Made by a program: the position numbers and the translations under genes | Source: Blastocatellia bacterium | Lineage (GTDB): Bacteria > Acidobacteriota > Blastocatellia > Chloracidobacteriales > JADJPF01 | Assembly: GCA_016713405.1 (NCBI GenBank) | Contig: JADJPF010000010.1 | Location: forward strand, 1-64,000 | Length of the DNA: 64,000 nucleotides | Reading direction: 5' to 3' | Shown: positions 8,387 through 18,700 of the stretch, piece by piece | Layout of the letters: each line of letters opens with the position of its first letter | Numbering within the stretch: the stretch's first letter is position 1 | Notes under the pieces: generated by a model | What the model was told of the DNA's origin: nothing | Databases searched by the model: none | The model's input: only the letters and a program-made list of their open reading frames with translations

Positions 8387-10616
8387 ATGTATGACTTTGG
8401 AGATTTTTCAGATCGTTTTAGTGAAAGCGGCCAACGTGTAATGAAACGTGCTATTGAAGAATCACGTCGCCGAGAACATAATTTTATTGCTCCAGAACAT
8501 ATCTTTGCCTCAATACTAGATGTAGAACGCTCTTTTTTTAATGAAATAATGCAAAGTCTTAATGTAGATCCACAGGCTGTAATCAATGAGCTTGATACTA
8601 GACTAGCAATTCCTAAACAATATGCAGGCAAACGTGTCAAACTCGCTGATTCTACTAGGGATTTACTTACTGCTGGTCTAAGACGTGCTAGGCAATCAGG
8701 CCGACACACCATTGATGCAATAGACCTTTTCCAAGCTCTTTTTGAAGATCGCACAAGTACACCAGTAACTATTTTAAGAAAATTTGGAGCAGAACCAGAT
8801 TTAGTAGTAGAAAAAATAGCTACTCGTATGCGTAACCGAGAAGAAAAAGAAGACCGCCTTCGTCGTAAATATGAACTCCCTCCTTACTTAAAACATTTTG
8901 GTGTTAGCCTAAACAAATTAGCTCGTGCAGATAAACTTCCTCCTGTTGTTGGACGAGAAAAAGAAATTAGACAAATTATTGAAGTCCTTTGTCATAAGGA
9001 TCGTGCTAATTCTCCAATGCTAATTGGTGAAGCTGGAGTTGGTAAAACTGCTGTTATAGAAGGCTTAGCACAACTAATAGAATTAGAACCAGAAAAAGTT
9101 CCTGCCCGTCTTCGTAATGCGCATGTTGTTAATTTACAAATGTCAGGAATTGTTGCTGGCACAATGCTTAGGGGAATGTTTGAAGAAAGAATACAGGGTA
9201 TTATTAACGAAGTAAAAGAAAGAGAAAACCTAATTTTATTTATTGATGAAGCACACACAATTATTGGTGCTGGTTCAGCTTTAGGGGCTAGTTCTGATGC
9301 TGCCAATATGTTTAAGTCTGCGCTAGCACGCGGGGAACTGCGAATTATTGGTGCTACCACTTTAACAGAATATAAAGAATATATTGCTGAAGACGAAGCC
9401 TTAGCACGACGATTTCGGACAATAAGAATTGATGAACCAACACAAACAGACACAAGAAGGGAAGCAATAGAAACTGTTATGGAAATGGCCCTCGTTATAT
9501 GCGCAACCTACATTTACCAGATAAAGTTATAGGCTGGCTAGATACAGCATCGGTAAAAGTAGAAATTGATAGTCCAGATGCGCCAATTGTTACAGCTTCA
9601 CATGTTATAGATGTTATCTCACAAGAAGCCACCATCCCTCGAGATATGATTTTCCGTGATACCTGTGATCGTTTTAAGCAAATGGAAGACATTCTAGCTA
9701 ACCGTGTTGTTGGACAACAGGAAGCTGTTAAAGCTGTAGCGCAACGCTTAAGGCTAAACAAAGGGCCACTTAAAGAAAATTTTTATAAACCGGATGGAGT
9801 TTTGCTTTTTTTAGGGCCTACAGGGGTAGGAAAAACAGAACTAGCCAAAGCTGTAGCAGAATTTATGTTTGGTGATGAAAGCAAAATGGTGCGAATTGAT
9901 ATGTCAGAGTATCAAGATGGAACCATTGCTATTGAAAAATTAATTGGTATGCCACGGGGCATTGTTGGTTCTGAACGTGGTGGAATCTTAACTGAAAAAT
10001 TACGTGATAATCCTTATACTGTATTGCTATTAGATGAAGTAGAAAAAGCTTCTCCTTATTTGCTAAATCTTTTCTTGCAAGCTTATGATGAAGGCTGGTT
10101 AACTGACGGACGTGGAAAAAAGGTCTATCTATCTGATGCTATTGTGATTATGACTTCTAATTTAGGTAGTGATAGCTTTAAAAAATATGATAAGCCTTTA
10201 GGTTTTGGCACTAAAACTACAACAGAAGTCACACAAATTAAGCGAGAAGTTGTAAAGGCAGCAGAAGATAGATTTTCTCCAGAATTTCGCAATCGTATTG
10301 ATGAAATTGTTGTGTTTTCTCCTCTAACACGAGATGAGGTTAAAGAAATTGCCAAAATTTATCTAGCAAAAATTATTAGACAAATGGAAAAACAAGGTAA
10401 ATCTCTTACTGTGCTAGATTCAGCACTAGATATTTTAGTAGAAAAGGCTTTAGTCATACCTATGGTGCAAGATTTCTAAAACGTACTATTGATGAAAAAG
10501 TAAAATTACCTATTACAGGTTTATGGAAATTGGCAGATCGCTTTCAAGTTGAAGCAGATAAAGAAGATGTAAAAGTAGTTGGATGGCATCCTAATGGCAC
10601 AAGAATAGAAAGATAA
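8387..10616 (+). CDS. ClpA/ClpC-like AAA+ unfoldase, two frameshifts, shortened NBD1
   Basis: Read as one gene, this gives about 743 residues. Residues 1-145 are Clp_N. NBD1 has Walker A GEAGVGKTA near 213 and Walker B LFIDEAHT near 284. There is no long ClpB-type middle domain. NBD2 has Walker A GPTGVGKTE near 477. A C missing from GGCCCTCG near 9488 (expected reading MAPRYMRNLHLPDK) and a G missing at 10446 (expected EKGFSHTYGARFLKRTIDE) explain the two frame changes. NBD2 contains KPLGFGT (codons 10198-10206), an L-G-F tripeptide of the type that docks ClpP, suggesting a protease partner. Relative to ClpB, about 20 residues (the ILRGLKERYE...HHGV segment) are absent after EPTQTDT. It is the last gene before a terminator. 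Confidence 0.82.
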
Positions 10617-10653
10617 GCCTAGTTTTCACAAACAAATCATTAAGTTTTTCTTT

Positions 10654-10690
10654 AAGCGTAACTCTAAGAAAGTTACGCTTTTTAATTTTT
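10654..10690 (+). terminator. Rho-independent terminator after the chaperone block
   Basis: A perfect 10-bp stem, AAGCGTAACT (10654-10663) with AGTTACGCTT (10671-10680), has a 7-nt loop. It is followed by TTTAATTTTT. It lies 37 bp past the end of the second clp gene. Confidence 0.9.
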
Positions 10691-10772
10691 AGGAGAAAAA
10701 TAAGGAAAATAATATTGTTGTTTTGGTTATATTTTGCTACACTAAAAAAGTTAAATGATTTTAAGAAGTGTT

Positions 10773-10801
10773 TTGACAAAAAAGGTAAAGTTCTTTATAT
10801 T
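10773..10801 (+). promoter_or_regulatory. Sigma-70-type promoter for the coiled-coil genes
   Basis: A perfect -35 box TTGACA at 10773-10778 is separated by exactly 17 bp from TATATT at 10796-10801. The ATG of the first coiled-coil gene is 58 bp further on and is preceded by AAGGAG. The terminator just upstream makes this an independent transcription unit. Confidence 0.75.
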
Positions 10802-10859
10802 CGCCAAACAACTTAATGAAGTAATTCCACAAAATCCTATCTATATTTAAGGAGTAACG

Positions 10860-11861
10860 ATGGCACAAAAAAATACTAATGACAACAAAAGTCAAATCTT
10901 AAAAGCCTTCCAACAATTGTTAGACAACAGAAAAAATGCTAGCCAATTAATTGCAACAAAAGAAGAAACAGCAGAACGACAAAAGGATAAAGAAGTAGTT
11001 GATAAAGCATCAAATTACACTGTAGAAAGTATTGTAAAAGGATTAGCAGATTCACAATTAGATTTTGGTAATACAATAGATTCAGTAACAGAAAAACTCA
11101 CAAAAGAATTAACCAAACTCACAGAATTACAACATGCCATTTTAGTTACAACCCATCAAGTTGAAGAATTGCAAAATATTCGTGTTGCTGCTGATGCTTT
11201 AGATATTCTCCAACAAGAAAACCAAGAAAAATTAAAAGATTTTGAAGAAGAATCTACAAAAACCTATAAATTACTAGAAACAGAAACTAATGAAAAACAT
11301 TTAGCTTGGGAAAAAGAGCAACAAGAATATGAACGTCTTTTAGCAGAAAAACAAGCAACGCTAGAAAAAGACCGTAAGCGTGAAGAAGAAGATTATAAAT
11401 ATGAAGTAGAAAGACAACGTAAAGTTGAAGCTAACCAATATGAAGAACGTAAACGTAAATTAGAAAGAGATTTAGCAGAAAAAGGTAAAGAGAAAGATAA
11501 AGTTTGGCAAGAACGAGAAAAAGTATTAGCAGAAAACCAACCAAAGTTTGAAGAATATAAGGCTAAAGTTGCAACTATGCCAGATGAACTAGAAAAAGCT
11601 GTGAAAAAAGCTAGAGAAGAAGCAATAAAAGAAACTTATGAAGCTGAACAAGTTAAAGCAAACCTCCTAGAAAAAGAAGTTGCTGCAAGCTCAGAAGTTT
11701 ATGATCTAAAGATTAAATCTTTAGAAAAGACTATTGAACAACAAGTAAGCCAACTTACCCAACTTACAGAACAACTCCAAGCAGGTATGAAACAAGCTCA
11801 AGAACTTGCTATGAAAGCTGTTCAAGGTACTAGTAAATCCAATAACGTAAATAAATCTTAG
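10860..11861 (+). CDS. Coiled-coil protein A (paralogue 1)
   Basis: This 333-residue soluble protein has no signal peptide or membrane segment. Residues about 55-110 form a conserved helical head (YTVESIVKGLADSQLDFGNT). Residues 115-310 are almost continuous charged coiled coil rich in E, K, Q and R, with runs such as ERKRKLERDLAEKGKEKDK. The tail (about 310-333) is QELAMKAVQGT followed by N/S/K. The next gene has the same architecture and matching blocks, so the two are tandem paralogues. I recognise no named family. A structural, filament-like or scaffold role is possible, but that is speculation from composition. Confidence 0.8.
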   Translation: MAQKNTNDNKSQILKAFQQLLDNRKNASQLIATKEETAERQKDKEVVDKASNYTVESIVKGLADSQLDFGNTIDSVTEKLTKELTKLTELQHAILVTTHQVEELQNIRVAADALDILQQENQEKLKDFEEESTKTYKLLETETNEKHLAWEKEQQEYERLLAEKQATLEKDRKREEEDYKYEVERQRKVEANQYEERKRKLERDLAEKGKEKDKVWQEREKVLAENQPKFEEYKAKVATMPDELEKAVKKAREEAIKETYEAEQVKANLLEKEVAASSEVYDLKIKSLEKTIEQQVSQLTQLTEQLQAGMKQAQELAMKAVQGTSKSNNVNKS

Positions 11862-11922
11862 TTTTAGCTAAGAAATTCTTGTAAGTAAATTAAACTTCTA
11901 ACTTTCTTAAGGAGCAAAATAA

Positions 11923-13044
11923 ATGACTAAACAATTTTCTGCTAAAAGCACAAAAAACGAGATCCTAGACGCTTACAATGAGTTGGCAGGAGAACATGCC
12001 GATTTAGCTAAAGAAACAAATAAGTTAAAAAAGGAACTAGATACTTTACGTAAAGAAAATAAATCATTAGCAGTAAATAATGATGCTAAATCTGATAATG
12101 ATAGGGGGACGGCTAAAAAAGTGGTTATAGAAGAAACTACACAAAATCTTACTTATACTGTAGCAAGTATTATTGATGAACTAAAACAACTTAGACCTGG
12201 ATTTGGTAAAGCTGTCAGTGAGCTTTCTGATAAGCTAACTTCTGAAGCTACAACACTTGAACAACTTCGTAAAACTGCTACTACAGAGATTGAAAGACTA
12301 AAAACTTTATACAATATTGAAGTCTCTGAAGCGACTTTAGAAGCTTTGATCAAAGAATATGAAGAAAAATCAAAAGCTTTTCAAGAAGAATTAAAAACAA
12401 AACAAACCAATTTCCAACAAGATATTTTGGAAAAACGCAAAGCCTGGCAAAAAGAACAAGATGAACATTCTCTAAAAGTTAAAGAACGAGATTCTAATAA
12501 CAAAAAGACTCAAGATCGTGAACAAACCGAATATACTTATAATTTAACTCAGGCTAGAAACTTAGACAAAGATGCTTATGAGCAACAGAAAAAACAGTTA
12601 GAAAAAGAATTACAAAATCTTAAAGAAATTCAAGAAAAAGATTGGGCAAAACGTGAAGAAACTTTAGCTGAACAAGAAAAACAATTTACAGAAGCTAAGA
12701 CTAAAGTAGAAGAATTTCCTAAAGAACTTGAAGCCGCCATCAAAAAAGCTAAGCAAGAAGGTAGTGGAATTGCTTATCACCAAGCTAAAATCAAAGCTGA
12801 TCTTGCTGCTAAAGATATTGAAGGTAAAAAGCGAGTATATGACCTTAGAGTACAATCTTTAGAGGAAACTATAGCTAAACAATCCACACAAATTACTAGT
12901 CTTTCTACACAACTAGCAGCAGTCCTAAAACAAGGTCAAGAGCTAGCAATTAAGGCAATTGAAGGAGCAGCAAGCGAAACTTCATTCCAAGCTGTTAGAG
13001 AGATTGCAATAGAACAAGCTAAAACACAACAGAAAAATAAGTAA
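11923..13044 (+). CDS. Coiled-coil protein B (paralogue 2)
   Basis: This 373-residue protein is homologous to its upstream neighbour. Shared blocks include LTYTVASIIDEL against NYTVESIVKGL, GFGKAVSELSDKLT against DFGNTIDSVTEKLT, PKELEAAIKKAKQEG against PDELEKAVKKAREEA, and the ending KQGQELAIKAIEGA against KQAQELAMKAVQGT. It adds an extra N-terminal coiled-coil stretch (about 20-55) and a C-terminal extension. Its ATG follows TTAAGGAGC. The 61-bp gap and shared promoter and terminator suggest an operon and possibly a hetero-oligomer. No enzymatic motif is visible. Confidence 0.8.
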   Translation: MTKQFSAKSTKNEILDAYNELAGEHADLAKETNKLKKELDTLRKENKSLAVNNDAKSDNDRGTAKKVVIEETTQNLTYTVASIIDELKQLRPGFGKAVSELSDKLTSEATTLEQLRKTATTEIERLKTLYNIEVSEATLEALIKEYEEKSKAFQEELKTKQTNFQQDILEKRKAWQKEQDEHSLKVKERDSNNKKTQDREQTEYTYNLTQARNLDKDAYEQQKKQLEKELQNLKEIQEKDWAKREETLAEQEKQFTEAKTKVEEFPKELEAAIKKAKQEGSGIAYHQAKIKADLAAKDIEGKKRVYDLRVQSLEETIAKQSTQITSLSTQLAAVLKQGQELAIKAIEGAASETSFQAVREIAIEQAKTQQKNK

Positions 13045-13098
13045 AATACTTAATTTTTAATAATCAGTGTTAGGATTAAGTTAATAGACTATTAAAAT

Positions 13099-13165
13099 AC
13101 TACTTAGCAATTTCTTAAATTATTTGCTTTAATAATTTTAAGATAAATTGCTAAGTAGTTTTGCC
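13099..13165 (+). terminator. Long AT-rich hairpin after the coiled-coil genes
   Basis: ACTACTTAGCAATTT followed by CTTAAATTATT (13099-13124) pairs with the matching region at 13131-13160, giving a stem of about 25 bp with few mismatches and a short loop. TTTTGCC follows. It is well placed as a terminator, although the stem is AT-rich and the T-run short. Confidence 0.7.
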
Positions 13166-13377
13166 TTAAAAAGGGTTTGTACTTAAAAAAATATTTTTGT
13201 GGATATCCACAATAGAATAAGCTGTATTTCCCGCTAACTTTCTAATTAATTAATCCTATAGACTTGGCTAGCATTTTTTACTAACAAAGAGGTAAAATAA
13301 AGCTCTTAAAATCCGTAATAAAAAGCTTTATTAGCCCATTTATAAAAGTCTTACTTGAGCAATTAGGAGTTTTCCCT
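13166..13377. promoter_or_regulatory. Intergenic region with a 16-bp palindrome
   Basis: The region upstream of the VIT-vWA gene contains the perfect 16-bp palindrome TTGTGGATATCCACAA at 13197-13212. This is long enough to be a dimeric repressor site. Each half also resembles a DnaA box (TTATCCACA) with one mismatch. I see no clear -35/-10 pair. The ribosome-binding site AGGAG is at 13365-13369, ahead of a GTG start. Confidence 0.5.
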
Positions 13378-15774
13378 GTGAGTAAACAAAACCTTTTCCT
13401 TACTCTTGGATTGTTTCTATTTCTAGCATTTTTTCCAAATAAAATTTATGGTCAAGCTGGTGTATTAATCCCTAGTGATTTAACAGGAAATGCCCAAATT
13501 ACTAACCCTAGTGCAAAGGAATTTTCTGCCCAAACAGCACTTTCATTAGCAGAAATGACTGTAAAAGTTAGTATTAATAACCAATTTGCACGAGTAAAAA
13601 TCATGCAAATTTATACAAATAATACAGGACGTATTTTAGAAGGAAAATATGTTTTCTCAATTCCTAACACAGCAATTATTTCAGATTTTGCTGTTTGGGA
13701 TGGAGATGTCAGGATTCCAGGAGTAATTATAGAAAAACGTCGGGCCAATGAAATTTATGAAGAAATAAAACAGCAGTATATTGACCCTGGTTTACTTGAA
13801 TCTGAAGAAGGCGAGTCAGCATTTTCAACAAGAATTACTCCTATTCAACCCTATAGCACTAAGCGAATGGAGCTAGAATATACGGAAATATTGCCTGTAG
13901 ATGGGTTAAAGTCTTATTTTTCTTTTCCTCTGCGGCCTTCAAATTATGGTCAACAACTTGCTAATGGGTTTCGACTAGATTTAGATATAAATAGCAAATA
14001 TAAGATTAAAGATTTTAATTTACGTAGTAAACAGTATCCTTTAGCTTTTAACCAACAAAGCGAAAAACAAATAGTTGCTAGTTATGAAGCTAGCCAAATA
14101 TCTTTTCAAGAAGATTTTTCCTTTGATTACACCTTAAATGTACCTAAGAGTGAACTACAATTTATTGCTTATCGCGCACCAGAAAAAATTTCTCCTTTAG
14201 AACTTCGTGACCCAGCAAGAGCAAACCTTAATCCAGATGGTTATTTTGAAGCAAGTGTAGTTTTTAGCGGTACAAACAAGGCTACAAAAACTGTACCACG
14301 ATCAGTAGTTTTAATGCTAGATACTTCTTTATCAATGCGTTGGGAAAAATTAGAAAAATCCATTGAAGCAATAGAATATTTTCTACATAACCTAAAGCCT
14401 GAAGACAGCTTTAATTTAGTTCTTTTTAATGATGACATTAACACTTTTTCTAAGGGTGCAGTTTCAGCAACAGGAGATAATGTAGAAAAAGCAATTTTCT
14501 TTATCCGCAATAGTTATTTAACTGGTGGGACTGACCTAATGGCAGGCTTAAAGGCTGGTCTAGCGGTTGCAAAAGAATTACCAGGAAATGAACGTAATAT
14601 TGTATTAATTACTGATGGGAATTCTACGCTAACTTCTACATCACTTCGCAAAATAAAGACTAATTTTGACAAAGAAAATAATAAAACTGCTCGTCTTTAT
14701 GTTTTTGGAATAGGTAGCGATACTAACACCCAAGTTTTAAGCGAGCTAGTTCGGGGTAGCAATGGATTTTTTACTTGGGCGCGTGAAACCGAAGATCTTG
14801 ATTTTAGGTTAGCAGCATTTTTTGACAAAGTTGGAAAACCTGTAATAGAAAATATTGGAATGATTTCTATTGATTCCGTAGATAATACTAGCAATTACTA
14901 TCAAGTTTATCCAGACATTGACCGGCTTTCTTATGATGGCTCAAGGTTTGCGTTTGTTGGGCGTTATCGTCGGCCAATGGAAAAAACAGGTATTAGCATT
15001 TCTGGTCAACAAGGAAGCGATGCTATCAGCTTAAACGAAGTTGTAAAGTTACCTGAGCTAGATACAACTTACGGACATTTGCCTAGAATTTGGGCTAAAT
15101 CTCGTGTTGATGCACTGCTACGTGAAATTGCCTTGAATGGTGAAACTGAAGCAGCAATAAATGAAATTATTGCTCTATCTAAAAAATATAAATTTGTTAC
15201 ACCTTATACAGCATTTTTAGCCGCACCACGTTCTTTGCTACGTCCACGTATTATTAAGCCTGGAGATCCTATCTTAAGAGTTCGTACCGATAAATCAATT
15301 GTTTCTGTAGTTGCAGTTTTTCCTTTTGGATTAAGTAAACAATTAACTTATTTAGAAAATGAAGATATTTGGGAAACTCGCTTTTTAGCTCCAAAGACAA
15401 TGCAGGATGGTAGTTATAACGCTAGATTGATTTTAGTTGATAACAATAATCGTGTTTATGAAGAGGAAAAGAGTTTTGTTATTGATAGTAGACCTCCTAA
15501 CCTAGAAGTTGGACTAAGTAATCAAACTATTCAAGCTGGAACAGATTTAATTGTAAAAGTAAAAGCTGACCGAGATACTCGCCGAATTACTGCACGTTTA
15601 TTTGGTTCACAGCCTATTGCAATTGTTTGGAATGAAAAAGAAAAGGCTAATCTAGGGCGATTGCATCTTCCAACAGGGCTACCTGCTGGAATATATCAGC
15701 TAATTGTTAGTGCAGAAGACTTTGCACACAATAACAGTAGCACAGAACTTTTAATTGAAGTGTTAGGACAATAG
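13378..15774 (+). CDS. Secreted VIT plus von Willebrand A domain protein
   Basis: A GTG start precedes a signal peptide (LFLTLGLFLFLAFFPNKIYG). The VIT domain covers about residues 50-185, with FSIPNTAIISDFAVWDG, IIEKRRANEIYEEI and a RMELEYTE ending. The vWA domain starts near residue 310 with an intact MIDAS motif, DTSLSM (D-x-S-x-S), plus the downstream TGGTDL near 381 and VLITDGNS. A C-terminal beta-sandwich-like region (about 640-798) completes the 798 residues. VIT-vWA proteins resemble inter-alpha-trypsin-inhibitor heavy chains and usually act in metal-dependent protein adhesion outside the cytoplasm. It is the first gene of a tight run; the giant TPR gene starts 12 bp after its stop. 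The ligand is unknown. Confidence 0.88.
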   Translation: MSKQNLFLTLGLFLFLAFFPNKIYGQAGVLIPSDLTGNAQITNPSAKEFSAQTALSLAEMTVKVSINNQFARVKIMQIYTNNTGRILEGKYVFSIPNTAIISDFAVWDGDVRIPGVIIEKRRANEIYEEIKQQYIDPGLLESEEGESAFSTRITPIQPYSTKRMELEYTEILPVDGLKSYFSFPLRPSNYGQQLANGFRLDLDINSKYKIKDFNLRSKQYPLAFNQQSEKQIVASYEASQISFQEDFSFDYTLNVPKSELQFIAYRAPEKISPLELRDPARANLNPDGYFEASVVFSGTNKATKTVPRSVVLMLDTSLSMRWEKLEKSIEAIEYFLHNLKPEDSFNLVLFNDDINTFSKGAVSATGDNVEKAIFFIRNSYLTGGTDLMAGLKAGLAVAKELPGNERNIVLITDGNSTLTSTSLRKIKTNFDKENNKTARLYVFGIGSDTNTQVLSELVRGSNGFFTWARETEDLDFRLAAFFDKVGKPVIENIGMISIDSVDNTSNYYQVYPDIDRLSYDGSRFAFVGRYRRPMEKTGISISGQQGSDAISLNEVVKLPELDTTYGHLPRIWAKSRVDALLREIALNGETEAAINEIIALSKKYKFVTPYTAFLAAPRSLLRPRIIKPGDPILRVRTDKSIVSVVAVFPFGLSKQLTYLENEDIWETRFLAPKTMQDGSYNARLILVDNNNRVYEEEKSFVIDSRPPNLEVGLSNQTIQAGTDLIVKVKADRDTRRITARLFGSQPIAIVWNEKEKANLGRLHLPTGLPAGIYQLIVSAEDFAHNNSSTELLIEVLGQ

Positions 15775-15785
15775 GAGGACAAATC

Positions 15786-18700
15786 ATGAAGCGCAAAGTT
15801 ACTTTACTATCAGTTATTTTTACAGTGTTAATAATTTCTACCTTGTCCCCACAAGCTGACACTACACAACAAAAACGCCCACCTCAAAAGGGGGGCTTAG
15901 AGAAAGTTGCACCAGGACAAAAGCTTTCTGATAAAGCACCTAAAACCGTTTTAGATAAAAAGCCTGCGGAAACTTCTAAAGGCAATAGAATTTTGCCTGC
16001 GGTTGCTGCTAATCCAAATTTAGCTTCCCAAGCGGACTTAGACAACGCGCTTTACACTTCAGAAGAATTTTTTGGTACAACTAGTCGTTTAATTCGCGCT
16101 TTTCCTGATGCTAAAAAACAAGTTGAAAATTTAATTGCTAAATATCCAAAAGATCCACGCTTGCAACTAGTTGCATCATCTTTGTCTGAGCGTTTAGAGC
16201 AGTTTGACCAGGCTGATAAACATATAAAACAATTTGTAGAATTAAGTAATAATTCTGCTCCTGCACTTCGTCGACAAGCTAACTTTTACCATAACCGCGC
16301 ACTTTTTCAGCAACAAGTTGAAGTCCTACAACAACTTGCTTCTAATCTACGACTAGAAGAACGTGAACCAGTTTATAGAGAAATTATTTCTGTTGTTAAA
16401 AATCATGCTCTAAAAACTTTTTCTGTTGAAGCTGCTTATAAAGAACTGCTAGAGACTGATAAACAAAATGTAGGGCTGGTTAAAAGCTATTTAGAAGAGC
16501 TAACACTAAAAAGAAAATACTCTGAAGCCATCAATGTTTTAGACACCTACCAAGGAAGATATCCAGAAGAGCTACGTTATTTTCTGCAAACCCGTGCATC
16601 AGTTTATGAAAAACAAGGTGATAGAACCAAGGCAGAAGACGTTTATAAACAAGCATTTGACCCGCTTTGGTCAACTGAAATTGCTACAGACTTTTATGAG
16701 TTATTAAGAAAATTTGGCCGCTATCGTAATTATCGCCGTACTTTGCAAACACAAACTAATAACAATGCTAGTTTTGATAGTGTCTCAAGGCTTTTTAACA
16801 TATATCTTTATGAAAACAATAACCCTCTAGCTTTTAACCTAGTAAAAAGCTATGAGAAAAAACGCGGTGAACAAGCTAATTGGAAAAACTCAGAGCTAGA
16901 AACTTTAGCTGGTCTATATATTTCTATTGGTCAATATGATGAGGCTTCTAAATATCTTTATACTCTTTATCTTTCTGAAGGCTTAAAACAGGGCAGTAGC
17001 GAACGAGAAAAATATCTTTACCGATTGTTTAAGGTGCTGATGGATGCTAGCTCTCAACCTGTTCGATTAAGTAGCGGCGACTTATCTTTATACCGTGATA
17101 TTGCTACTGTAGATCAAAACCCAGGACTACTTAATGGTGTACTCTCCTTAATCCTTTCTAATAGCAATCTTGGTTATGAATTTCAGCAAAAAGAAAGTAG
17201 CGCAGGCTCTTATTTTAACCGTGCTTTTGCTTACCAAATTTTTAATAGCTTTCAACAAGAATATGCTAAGTCTGATAAATTGCCTTTGATGTACCAAGAT
17301 TTAATGGCAATGTTTGGCGGGTTTGGTGAACATAAATTAGTAATTGAATTAGGTAAACAGTTTCAAGCAAAATTTTCTAATGCACCAAATTATAATGAAG
17401 TCACCTTAAAAATAGCTGATGCCCATGTGTCACTTGGACAAAGAAATGTTGAAAGGACTTTGCTAATTCAGCTATTAGATAAAATTGCTGCTAAAAATGC
17501 TAATCGTGTATTGCTGCAATCTTCTCGTACTGTATCAAGTCCTGACCCAGAAATTGAAAATGTAGTTGAAGAAGTTGTCCAAGATATTCAATTTTTTAGC
17601 GACACTTATAACCCTGTTTGGATGAGCCGCGACAATGGCAACGAAAACTACAACACTAATTACAATACTTACTCTAATGATGGAGGAGTAAGTTATTCTG
17701 CTGTATTAGAAAGAATTGTTTCAAGTTTTGGTACAGAAGGCAAAAAACAAGAAACCTTAAAGTTTTTTTCTGATGAGTTAAAAAAACATCCTAAAGAAGA
17801 AGGTCTTTATGAACGGATGTTAGTTTGGCTTGAATCTGCTAAGTTATTCAATGAACAATTTAAGGTCTACACGGCTGCAATAGATAATTTCCAAGATAAT
17901 AGCTGGTATCACAAGCTAGCGCGTTGGTATATCCGTAATAAAAAGCGCGATGAGTTCCAAAAATATTCTAAAGAAGTTGTAGAAGTTTTTGACCAAGATG
18001 ATATTAAAGAATATTTAGAACGGTTTGCTGCTATGCAATATAGCAATATTACAGATGTAAATTATGATTCAAACCTCTATTTCCAACTCTACAGCTATGC
18101 CTTAAAACGCTTTCCACATAATGTTAATTTTGTTAATGGTTTATTGCGTTTTTATGCTGCACAAAAGAATTGGGCTGAGTGGGAACGTTTATCTTTTGAA
18201 TATTATGCTTGTGATACAACTATTAAAGAAAATCTCTTACGCTATTTAGCTAGCAATAAAAAGCTAACAGCTAAGTATAAAGAAGCCCAACAAAAGGCTA
18301 CTAGCTCACTTTCTTATCAAATGTTTACAGCAGATGCAGCCATCAAGCTTTCTCATTTTGATGAAGCTTTAGAGACTTATAAATTGCTAGTTGCAAACTA
18401 CCCAGGTGAAACCCAATATTCCATTAGACTAGCAGATTTGGCACGTTCTTTTAGCTACCAGGATGAAAAATTTGCTGAAGAGTCAGCTAAAGTTTATATG
18501 CAGCTTGCTCGGATTTATCCAACCAACCACGAATATAAAACTAAAGCAGGAGAAGTTTTAGCCGATACTAGCAATTTTGCTGATGCTAGACAAATTTGGG
18601 ATACAATCCTAACTAATGAATTAGGTGTTGCAAATACTTATTTAGAAGTTGCTAGTATTTACTGGGACTATTACCAGTATGATGATGCAATACGAGTAAT

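Noticed and set aside
13197..13212. Replication origin (DnaA boxes)
   Set aside because: Only one palindrome with imperfect boxes, without clustering, dnaA, dnaN or an AT-rich unwinding element nearby.
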